Shown: one piece after another, positions 57,001 through 64,000 of the stretch
Layout of the letters: each line of letters begins with the position of its first letter
How positions within the stretch are numbered: the first letter of the stretch is position 1
Assembly (NCBI RefSeq): GCF_000017685.1
Contig: NC_010602.1
Location: forward strand, 2,001,501-2,065,500
Length of the DNA stretch: 64,000 nt
From: Leptospira biflexa serovar Patoc strain 'Patoc 1 (Paris)'
GTDB lineage: Bacteria; Spirochaetota; Leptospiria; Leptospirales; Leptospiraceae
Direction: 5' to 3'
The notes under the pieces: model-generated
Seen by the model: the letters and a program-made list of their open reading frames with translations, nothing else
Databases searched by the model: none
Told to the model about the DNA's origin: nothing
Made by a program: the position numbers and the translations under genes

Positions 57001-57768
57001 ATGGAATTAAAAGGTGCAAACATTCTCGTCACCGGATCTGCCGGTGGACTCGGAAAGGCAATGGCATACCGATTGGGTAAGTCAGGTGCCAATATCATTC
57101 TCTCGGACATTCAAAAAGACAAATTGGACGAAACCGTATCTCTCTTCCAAAAAGAGGGAATCAAAACCACAGGGATCGTTGCCAATGTGGCCAAAGAAGA
57201 AGACAGCATCCGACTGATTGAAGAAGCGGCGGCTTTCCAAGGAAGCCTTGATGTTGCGATCCTCAATGCTGGGATCTTACGGGATGGACTCCTCATCCGC
57301 GTAGACAAAGAAACAGGAAAAGTGAAAGGTAAGATGGGTCTTGACCAATGGCAATCGGTGATCGATGTCAATTTAACCGGAGTTTTCCTGACTGGTAGAG
57401 AAGCCGCGGCAAAAATGGTCGAACAAAAAAAGGGAGTCATCATCCCCATTGCCTCCATTGCCATGCATGGAAACTCAGGGCAAACCAATTACAGTGCCGC
57501 AAAAGCTGGTGTCGCTGCAATGACTGTCACCTGGTCAAAAGAACTCGCTAAATTTGGAATCAGAGTGGCAGGGATTGCTCCAGGATTCATAGGAACTGAA
57601 ATGGTTCTAAAAGATATGAACCCAGAAGCTCTTGAAAAGTGGAAGTCCATCATTCCTGTCGGAAGGCTTGGAGAACCAGATGAAATTGCATCCACTGCTG
57701 AATTCATTATCACAAACGATCTTGTGACTGGAGTCGTATTAGAAATCTCTGGTGGTGTCCGAATCTAA
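57001..57768 (+). CDS. Short-chain dehydrogenase/reductase, FabG-like
   Basis: A 255-residue SDR. From ATG 57001: cofactor motif TGSAGGLG (11-18), NAG (89-91), catalytic S152, Y164 and K168 (NYSAAK). FabG-type 3-oxoacyl-ACP reductase is the nearest guess, but substrate cannot be assigned: 3-hydroxyacyl-CoA dehydrogenases of the HSD17B10 type look similar. A start at 56986 is in frame; GGTGG precedes 57001. A hairpin follows the stop. Confidence 0.85.
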   Translation: MELKGANILVTGSAGGLGKAMAYRLGKSGANIILSDIQKDKLDETVSLFQKEGIKTTGIVANVAKEEDSIRLIEEAAAFQGSLDVAILNAGILRDGLLIRVDKETGKVKGKMGLDQWQSVIDVNLTGVFLTGREAAAKMVEQKKGVIIPIASIAMHGNSGQTNYSAAKAGVAAMTVTWSKELAKFGIRVAGIAPGFIGTEMVLKDMNPEALEKWKSIIPVGRLGEPDEIASTAEFIITNDLVTGVVLEISGGVRI

Positions 57769-57779
57769 CTTTGATTAGT

Positions 57780-57819
57780 CCTTTTTTGCCTTCTTTTATA
57801 GCACTGAGGGCAAAAAGGG
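57780..57819 (+). terminator. Hairpin after the SDR gene, possible terminator
   Basis: CCTTTTTTGCC (57780-57790) pairs with GGCAAAAAGGG (57809-57819) over 11 positions with one G-T pair, 11 bases after the SDR stop. No T-run follows directly, so it may be a weak or Rho-assisted terminator or a mere processing stem. Confidence 0.35.
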
Positions 57820-57892
57820 TACGCTCATTGATTCATTATTTTTTTAACATTCTGCAAAAATTTCGTAGGTAAATAAGGTATTCATTCGTCAT

Positions 57893-57913
57893 AAGGATAT
57901 AACGGAAATCCTT
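57893..57913 (+). promoter_or_regulatory. Inverted repeat before the ArsR gene, candidate operator
   Basis: AAGGAT and ATCCTT form a perfect 6-bp inverted repeat with a 9-base spacer, ending 4 bases before the ArsR ATG and covering its ribosome-binding area. ArsR-family proteins often bind such repeats at their own promoter; whether this one does is untested. Confidence 0.4.
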
Positions 57914-57917
57914 ACTG

Positions 57918-58217
57918 ATGAAAATAAAAACAGAACTTTCGAAACAACAATTGGAACAAGCGATCAAAGGAATACAAGGGATTGCGCATCCAATTCGTTT
58001 ACTCATCCTTTATACCCTCGCCAAAGAAGAAAAAACTGTTGGCCAACTTGTAGAATTACTGGGAACAAGCCAATCAGCAGCCTCTCAACACTTAAGCAAA
58101 ATGAAAAACAATGGAATATTAGAATCAAGAAAATCTTCGAACCAAGTCTTTTATCGTTTGAAAGACGCGAAGTTCAAAGATCTCATCCAAACCATTGTGA
58201 AAGTGTACAAAAAGTAA
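57918..58217 (+). CDS. ArsR-family transcriptional regulator
   Basis: A 99-residue winged-helix regulator: IAHPIRLLILYTLAKEEKTVGQLVELLGTSQSAASQHLSKMKNNGILESRKSSNQVFYRL fits the ArsR helix-turn-helix and wing. The helix where metal sensors carry ELCVCDL has VGQLVELLG, with no cysteines anywhere, so it is unlikely to sense metals through that site. It may respond to another signal. An inverted repeat overlaps its start region. It ends 3 bases before the convergent hldD stop. Confidence 0.88.
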   Translation: MKIKTELSKQQLEQAIKGIQGIAHPIRLLILYTLAKEEKTVGQLVELLGTSQSAASQHLSKMKNNGILESRKSSNQVFYRLKDAKFKDLIQTIVKVYKK

Positions 58218-58220
58218 GCG

Positions 58221-59192
58221 TCATTTCGCCTCTTGTTCTAAGAGGTGGACATATTCTTGAATGGAATCCTGGAGGTTGGTAAAACCAAAGGGATAGCCAA
58301 CTCCTGCTAACTTTTCCATATCCGCGCAGGTATAGTATTGGTATTTGCCTTTGAGTGATTCGGGCATTTCTACATATTCAATGTTTACTTGTGTGTTCAT
58401 GGCTTTAAAGAGTGCGGAAGCTAAATCATTCCAAGTTTCCGCCATACCACGTCCCACATTGTACAATCCGAATTTTCGTTCACTCAGTAAATAGATACTG
58501 ATCTTACTGGCATCCTTGACATAAAGAAAATCACGTTTTTGTTCTCCATCTTTGTATTCGGGTTTATAAGACTTAAACAGTTTGAGTTTGCCTGTGTCTC
58601 GGATTTGTTCATACCCTTTGAGAACTAAACTGCGCATGTCACCTTTATGCGCTTCTCCATAACCAAACACATTGAAATACTTTAGGCCGATGAGTTTGTC
58701 GGCAATTTTTGTTTGTTTGGCATACAGATCAAAAAGATGTTTCGAGTATCCATACATATTCAAAGGTTTTAGGTTTTCAATGGGAGCTTTGTCATCATAA
58801 CCAAATTCCCCTTCACCATAAGTGGCAGCACTCGAAGCATATAAAAAGGGAATGTTTTTTCCTACAGCAAATTCCGCGAGCTTTTTCGTATAACGGAAGT
58901 TATTCTGGATTAGGTAAGTTGCATCTTTTTCTGTGGTGGCAGAACAAGCACCAAGATGGTAAATTTCAGAAATGTCTGAGAGGATGGAATGGCCCGAATC
59001 TAAAAATGACTCAAACTGGTCTTTTTCATAATAGTCCAAAAAAAAATTACGCTGGAGGTTCTTCCATTTTTCAGTGGTTCCCAAATGATCCACAACCAAA
59101 ATATCGGTCTTCCCATTGTGATTTAGGTCTTCTATGATCTGCGAACCAATAAGACCCGCGCCGCCTGTAACTAATGTGAGTTTTTTTGCCAT
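58221..59192 (-). CDS. hldD: ADP-L-glycero-D-manno-heptose 6-epimerase
   Basis: A 323-residue extended SDR that epimerises ADP-heptose for lipopolysaccharide core synthesis. TGGAGLIGS lies near residue 10, YHLGACSATTEKD near 80, catalytic Tyr147 and Lys151 in MYGYSK, and GLKYFNVFGYGEAHKGDMRS and KRDFLYVKD are typical of HldD. It suggests the organism makes a heptose-containing lipopolysaccharide. No other heptose gene is adjacent. Confidence 0.93.
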   Translation of the reverse strand: MAKKLTLVTGGAGLIGSQIIEDLNHNGKTDILVVDHLGTTEKWKNLQRNFFLDYYEKDQFESFLDSGHSILSDISEIYHLGACSATTEKDATYLIQNNFRYTKKLAEFAVGKNIPFLYASSAATYGEGEFGYDDKAPIENLKPLNMYGYSKHLFDLYAKQTKIADKLIGLKYFNVFGYGEAHKGDMRSLVLKGYEQIRDTGKLKLFKSYKPEYKDGEQKRDFLYVKDASKISIYLLSERKFGLYNVGRGMAETWNDLASALFKAMNTQVNIEYVEMPESLKGKYQYYTCADMEKLAGVGYPFGFTNLQDSIQEYVHLLEQEAK

Positions 59193-59274
59193 CTCTCTGA
59201 TGATTCTTTTTTCCTAAGAGAATCCATCTATCAACTTTTCTTTGGGAATTAGGAAAAGAAATCCAATTCCCAAC

Positions 59275-61047
59275 TTATAAGGTATCAATCCATTTCCCAA
59301 ATCGTTCCTCTACCAGTTTGACAGTTTCAGGAAGTGGGATGAGGACTTCCGGAATCCAAGGTTTCATTCGGCAATCAAATACGATGGGGATTTGGTAGGA
59401 GATATGATTTCGAATGGTTTCTGTTCTCGCATACACATCGGAGGCAGGTTCCATTCGCGTAAACATGGTCCAGATAAAATCCGAATCAGTTTTTACGGCA
59501 TCTTCCGAGTCATCCACTAAAAACACATATGAGAAGTGACCCAAATCCTCAGACAGTAAGGCTTCCGCCAAACGATCATTTGGTTGGAATTCCGATCCTT
59601 TGACGACGAGAACCCCCGGTAAAAATACCTTAGGGTTTTGGAAACGTTTGTCTTTGAACCTTCCATTGAATTGTGTGGGAAGGTTTGGATTCGGACTTGG
59701 TTTGTTCGGGTCTGTGATCCCCATCCACAAAAGTTTACTCCCCTTGTTTACGGTCCCACTGGTATAATCAAGTGTGTCTTGGCTGATATTGCTAAAGATA
59801 AAAAAATCAGTCTTTGGGTCACAACGTTCTGTAATCACTCGAAACGTTTCTGAAAAATTTTTTAAGTTCACTCGTTCATTGGTCACAAGCAAACACTTCG
59901 TTAACGAAAGTTGCCCTTCTCCTAAAATGCGAAGTGCCCCCATAAAAGCTTCCCGGAAATACCGTTCCTTCACAATGGCAGCTGCCAGAGAATGAACCCC
60001 TGACTCTTCATACGCCCATACTCCGAGCACCTGTGGCATCACAAGGGGAAACATTGGCGATAACAAATCTTGCAAAAATTCTGCTATGTAATGGTCTTCC
60101 TGGGGAGGTCGTCCCACAACTGTGGCAGCCCAAATCGCATCCTTTCTATGCAGGATATGATTGAGATCCAAATATGGATAGTCGTGTAATAATGAATAAT
60201 ACCCATAATGGTCACCAAAGGGACCTTCTGGTCTTCGTAATTTAGGAGGGATGGTCCCAATGAGAGCAAAATCTGCATCGGCAACAATGGGATACGGAGA
60301 TACCAATTTGTCCCGTTTCATCCGGAGTTTTTCTCCCATCAAAAAAGAAGCAAAGACAAGTTCTGGGATCTCTTCTGGGAGTGGTGCCACTGCGGCTATC
60401 GTGAGTGCTGGTGGACCGCCGATATACACATGGGCTTGGAGCGCTTGTCCTTGTTTTTCCGCTTCATAGTAATGGAACCCACCCCCTCTATGGATTTGGA
60501 TGTGCATTCCGACAGTCTTTTCACCAAACAACTGCACACGGTACATTCCCAAATTGCCATTGCCTGATTCGGGATGCTCCGTATACACAAGTGGCAGGGT
60601 GACAAAGGGACCACCATCTTTTGGCCAAGAGACAAGCTGTGGGAGCTCTTCCACACGCGAAACGGAACCTTGGAGTATGGGAGCACGGCGGACTTGTTTT
60701 AAACCCACTTGGAAGGGCAAAAGGCCGAGAGATCGTTCTTTCCAGAGTTTGGAAAGACGAGGAGGAAACATTTCTTTGGCAAGTTTGGCAAGCCTTGCTA
60801 TCGTTTGGACTGGTTTCGGGCCAAAGGCAAGATGGATTCGTTTTTCAGATCCATAGAGGTTGGTTGCTACGGGAAATTTTGTGCCTTTGACATTTGTGAA
60901 AAGCAGTGCTGGTCCTTTTTTGGCGACCACTCGCCTTTGGATTTCTGCAAGTTCCAGATACGGATCCACCAGGTCAGAAATGACATGGAGTTCCCCCTCC
61001 TTTTGCAAAAGTTGTACAAAATCATTCGTAGATCGTAGTGATGCCAT
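59275..61047 (-). CDS. UbiD-family decarboxylase
   Basis: A 590-residue member of the prenylated-flavin-dependent UbiD family: NLGMYRVQLFG near residue 185, GHIQIHRGGGFHYYEAE-like metal/cofactor segment near 200 (MHIQIHRGGG), and EGPFGDHYGYYS near 275. UbiD proteins need a UbiX partner, absent here. UbiD-like enzymes act in ubiquinone or menaquinone (futalosine route) synthesis or on aromatic acids; Leptospira respires with menaquinone, which makes a quinone role a fair guess. At 590 residues it is longer than E. coli UbiD (about 490). Confidence 0.88.
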   Translation of the reverse strand: MASLRSTNDFVQLLQKEGELHVISDLVDPYLELAEIQRRVVAKKGPALLFTNVKGTKFPVATNLYGSEKRIHLAFGPKPVQTIARLAKLAKEMFPPRLSKLWKERSLGLLPFQVGLKQVRRAPILQGSVSRVEELPQLVSWPKDGGPFVTLPLVYTEHPESGNGNLGMYRVQLFGEKTVGMHIQIHRGGGFHYYEAEKQGQALQAHVYIGGPPALTIAAVAPLPEEIPELVFASFLMGEKLRMKRDKLVSPYPIVADADFALIGTIPPKLRRPEGPFGDHYGYYSLLHDYPYLDLNHILHRKDAIWAATVVGRPPQEDHYIAEFLQDLLSPMFPLVMPQVLGVWAYEESGVHSLAAAIVKERYFREAFMGALRILGEGQLSLTKCLLVTNERVNLKNFSETFRVITERCDPKTDFFIFSNISQDTLDYTSGTVNKGSKLLWMGITDPNKPSPNPNLPTQFNGRFKDKRFQNPKVFLPGVLVVKGSEFQPNDRLAEALLSEDLGHFSYVFLVDDSEDAVKTDSDFIWTMFTRMEPASDVYARTETIRNHISYQIPIVFDCRMKPWIPEVLIPLPETVKLVEERFGKWIDTL

Positions 61048-61100
61048 AAAAAGGAATAGACGGCTCCTTATTTTCTTAGACGCTTAGGGGCATAAATTCT

Positions 61101-62645
61101 ATGTCCCAAGAACCAAATACTTCACAACCTATCATTACCGATATCAAAAGAATTGCAGTCTGTGGCGGATCACTTGGAAGAGAACGAAGGTCCTATGTAC
61201 GTGGACAGGTGGTCGATGTAGGGATCACCGATCTCATGAAAGCAGATGGCCTTTGGGATTTAGTCACTGGTTTATTCATAGGTGAAGAGACAAAAATTAC
61301 ACCCTTTCTCGATTTTTCACTGGCTCCAGTCCGAAAACCAATTCTGAAACTCGAAGTCTATGATTCTACAGGCAAATTGATTTATACATCAGGGAAAATC
61401 AAAGCGGACGAAGATGGTTTTTTTTCCTGTGAAATCCGAGACAAACTACCCGTTGGTTTTCATGATTTCCAAGTGATCCTCGAAGGGTTAGATAGTTTTC
61501 GGCAATACTCAAAAGACTTGGCTCACCTCAATGCGACCGAAAATTCAATCCTTGGAAAAACAACCATTGTGGGAAAAGGGAAACTTCGAATTTTACCTGA
61601 GGATTACCAAGGGATCGTCACAACATCTGATATCGACCAAACGTATCTTGCCACAGACATCCACTCCGGAAAAGGAAAGTTCACGGCCTTATTTGAAACA
61701 CCAAACCAAAAACAGGCATTGCCTGGAATGCCTGAATTGTACCGAGAATTACGAATCGCACTCGAAAATGCACCACTCGCTTTCATTTCAGCAAGCCCAC
61801 ATTTTTTTAGACGCACGATGCTTGCAACCATTGCCAAGGACAATATCCAAATTGAATCCCTCCATCTAAAGTATTTAGAAGGAACCATCAAAGGTGTATT
61901 CGATAAAGTGATCGATACCATTTTTAATCCTTTAGAATTCTTTCAAAATGGATTCAAACCTGCATGGTCACGGACTAAAAAATTCCTTGGTGCATCCTAC
62001 CAAAGTTTATTCGACCAAATGTCCTACAAACTTTCCATCCTACTTTATGATCGAATTTATTTACCGACCCAAGCAAAAGAAATTTTACTCGGTGATAATA
62101 CGGAATCTGATTATATGATTTTTACACTCTACCAATTGATTTGTATGGGAAAACTTTCTGGAGATGAACTGGAAGAATACTTATATAAATTAAACTTTTT
62201 AGGACGAGACGCCATCACAAGAGATGCGGCAAAAAAAATTCGTTTGTATTCGGAAGAAATCCTTCGCATCCATGGACCAAAGAACCCAGTGGTACTCAGT
62301 CTCATCAATCGAACAACCCACGGTCCAAATGAATCGGATATGTTACAAAAAGTAAAGGAAGCTTTACCTGAGGGTTGTTACGAAAAGGAATTTGGGACAA
62401 AACAAGCATTTTATGGAACTGAGGGAGCGATTGGAATGGCAATCATACTAGAAAAATATGGATTCCTTGATTCCAACCAAATCCTAACAGTGATTGCAGG
62501 TATGATTGGTAAAGTTCTGGAAGGCAAATTAGTCGACGAAACATATTTGATGAAACAACTCGAAGAATTAACGCTCCCGAAAGATACAGAAGGAACAAGA
62601 GCCAAAATCAAAGAAAGTTTGACAGCAGCATTCCAGAAGGAATAA
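61101..62645 (+). CDS. APP1-type phosphatidate phosphatase domain protein
   Basis: A 514-residue soluble protein. The HAD-like motif SDIDQTYL (D177, D179, T181) follows a beta-rich N-terminal region (about 20-165), and FISASPHFF near residue 235 gives the second phosphatase motif. This matches the APP1 catalytic family (DUF2183), in which the yeast founder is a phosphatidate phosphatase. The C-terminal 200 residues are not recognised. It is divergent from the UbiD gene by 53 bases. Substrate is inferred from the family only. Confidence 0.8.
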   Translation: MSQEPNTSQPIITDIKRIAVCGGSLGRERRSYVRGQVVDVGITDLMKADGLWDLVTGLFIGEETKITPFLDFSLAPVRKPILKLEVYDSTGKLIYTSGKIKADEDGFFSCEIRDKLPVGFHDFQVILEGLDSFRQYSKDLAHLNATENSILGKTTIVGKGKLRILPEDYQGIVTTSDIDQTYLATDIHSGKGKFTALFETPNQKQALPGMPELYRELRIALENAPLAFISASPHFFRRTMLATIAKDNIQIESLHLKYLEGTIKGVFDKVIDTIFNPLEFFQNGFKPAWSRTKKFLGASYQSLFDQMSYKLSILLYDRIYLPTQAKEILLGDNTESDYMIFTLYQLICMGKLSGDELEEYLYKLNFLGRDAITRDAAKKIRLYSEEILRIHGPKNPVVLSLINRTTHGPNESDMLQKVKEALPEGCYEKEFGTKQAFYGTEGAIGMAIILEKYGFLDSNQILTVIAGMIGKVLEGKLVDETYLMKQLEELTLPKDTEGTRAKIKESLTAAFQKE

Positions 62646-62670
62646 ACTTGGACGGACTTTTTTTAATTGC

Positions 62671-64000
62671 TTAACTATCTTGAAAACGATGTAGGTATTG
62701 ATAAAAAAACAATCTCTTATATTTCCAGAGAGAAACTGCATTAAATCCAACTGGAAGAATCAATATAAAATTCAGAATCAAATTGGAAACTGGTGAATTT
62801 GGAACAAAGTCAACGGAAATCATTTGTTTTAAAATAAGATAAGGTAAAAACGAAATAAAGGTTAGCAAAACTGAAACTAACTTCCGCTCTTTTATGTTCC
62901 CCTTCACGTAATAAAATGTATTGGTGGAAATATCAAATCGAGCCTGCGTCCACTCTCTAATCTTTAAAAAAGGTTTTTCAATGAGTAAATAACTTACAAG
63001 TGCAATCAAAGCAGAAATGAAAAGGCTTAATGCAGATGCTTTCAAAAGTTGATTGAAACCATTGGCATCTCGATTTAGGTGGTTGAGTAAATTCAACATC
63101 ACAGTGGTATTGACAAGCATGTGAACCAAATAGATCCCATAACTAAGTTTACCAATAAACACAAGAACTGGATTGGCTAAAAACCAAGCAATCTTCGAGA
63201 AAAAACCACCCACAGCACCATATACTACTACAAACGCAAATAGTGAATAAAAGCTAATTCGAAAAACGGTAAAATAAATTTTGGATTCCCAGAATTCCAA
63301 TGTCGAAAGGTAACAAAAAATAAAAAACAAAACTGCAAAAACGAAATAGAACTTCGATTTTGCATTTGGAAGTTCTTTCGAAATTTTTCCCGAACGCCAT
63401 AACTCCATTAATAGAATACCATAAACAAAAGGCTCAAAATGTGTATGAATCGGGTGAAACAAATGCATAACCGATTCATCAAATCCATTGATTGGTACAT
63501 ATAGATGATAATAGAAACGAATGAAGTTTGGTAATATGAGTAATAGAATTAGAAACGAATATTTTTGACGTGATGTGGACAAGGCCTTTGTATAAAACAA
63601 AAATGCAAACGGCATCGCCAAATAAAATTGTTCTTCCATGGAGAGGGACCAACCATGAACCATGATCCGCTTTGGAAAATAATTTGAAATGTAAGCAAAA
63701 TCTGTCCACCAATAGGATAACTTTACTTTTAAATCAGCGAGACCTCCCGCAAATTCTCCTGTTACTCCGTGTGCTTCCGTTTTTTTTAAGATACCTGCCA
63801 TAATCAAAATCGTGATCGAAAGAATCACATAAAAAGCAGGAAAGATTCTAAGAGATCGTTTGATTACAAAATTTTTCCAACTAACAAAAAAACTAGCTCG
63901 TTCCAATTCTCTAGAAAAAGACGTTGATACTAAAAAAGCACTGATCACGAAAAAAAGACTCATCAGAAATTCAACATTCTGAGCATTCGGCAGATAATCG
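62671..64000 (-). CDS. Acyltransferase-3 family membrane protein (OafA/YrhL-like), 5' part outside window
   Basis: The frame runs open to base 64000, so the N-terminus is missing: twelve codons upstream of the ATG at 63963 (ending DYLPNAQNVEFL) remain in frame and lead into the family segment MSLFFVISAFLVS. About ten membrane spans follow. HGWSLSMEEQFYLAMPFAF is the diagnostic acyltransferase-3 motif. Such proteins O-acetylate surface sugars or lipids. An ATG at 63963 would lose the first spans, so I treat the gene as partial. It converges on the APP1-like gene with a 25-base gap. Confidence 0.88.
   Translation of the reverse strand, partial: DYLPNAQNVEFLMSLFFVISAFLVSTSFSRELERASFFVSWKNFVIKRSLRIFPAFYVILSITILIMAGILKKTEAHGVTGEFAGGLADLKVKLSYWWTDFAYISNYFPKRIMVHGWSLSMEEQFYLAMPFAFLFYTKALSTSRQKYSFLILLLILPNFIRFYYHLYVPINGFDESVMHLFHPIHTHFEPFVYGILLMELWRSGKISKELPNAKSKFYFVFAVLFFIFCYLSTLEFWESKIYFTVFRISFYSLFAFVVVYGAVGGFFSKIAWFLANPVLVFIGKLSYGIYLVHMLVNTTVMLNLLNHLNRDANGFNQLLKASALSLFISALIALVSYLLIEKPFLKIREWTQARFDISTNTFYYVKGNIKERKLVSVLLTFISFLPYLILKQMISVDFVPNSPVSNLILNFILILPVGFNAVSLWKYKRLFFYQYLHRFQDS

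Overview
This window looks like chromosomal DNA of a spirochaete of the genus Leptospira, probably from the saprophytic (L. biflexa-like) side. I base that on my recognition of the proteins (RpoB, EF-Tu, ribosomal proteins, a CcmABC cytochrome c system, HldD, a HisZ-PurA pair, lipoprotein-type Ggt), on AT-leaning coding sequence and on frequent TTG starts. No database search was possible, so the species is inference. I see no phage, insertion sequence, CRISPR array or rRNA.

Layout. 1-8260 (minus strand): a compact sulfur/redox operon, sufC-sufD-Rieske ferredoxin-sufS-sufU-sufT-like-ggt-gshA-gshB-like. It builds Fe-S clusters from cysteine and makes and turns over glutathione; sufB is absent and the glutathione synthetase is split into two adjoining genes. 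8304-15864 (minus): an EAL (c-di-GMP) protein, glgC, purQ-purS-purC, a response regulator/PP2C phosphatase, and ccmC-ccmB-ccmA for haem handling. 15873-22028: a secreted TPR protein, an OppF-like ATPase, HMG-CoA lyase, a DUF2400 protein, tRNA-Glu and tRNA-Lys, purA and hisZ. 22151-25979: an acyltransferase fused to a GpsA-like dehydrogenase, convergent with a PAS histidine kinase.

26024-56021 (minus): about 30 kb of co-directional transcription and translation genes. In transcription order: tRNA-Thr, tRNA-Trp, secE, nusG, rplKAJL, rpoBC, rpsLG, a divergent EF-G-like gene, tuf, then the joined S10, spc and alpha operons down to rplQ, closed by an intrinsic terminator. Internal signals subdivide it: a terminator-like hairpin between rplL and rpoB, a structured rpoC-rpsL spacer with a possible pseudoknot, and a strong terminator between rpsG and the EF-G-like gene. 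infA appears to start with CTG.

56235-64000: a GHKL ATPase, a FabG-like reductase, an ArsR regulator, hldD, a UbiD-type decarboxylase, an APP1-type phosphatase and an acyltransferase-3 protein cut by the window end.

Most of the window is housekeeping. The items most worth a second look are the PlsC-GpsA fusion with altered dehydrogenase residues, the EF-G paralogue behind a terminator at the fusA position, the rpoC-rpsL RNA structure, the CTG-initiated infA, and a DUF2400 reading frame that ends inside a tRNA gene. No gap without a gene exceeds 300 bases; the largest (56022-56234) holds a probable tRNA promoter and little else visible.
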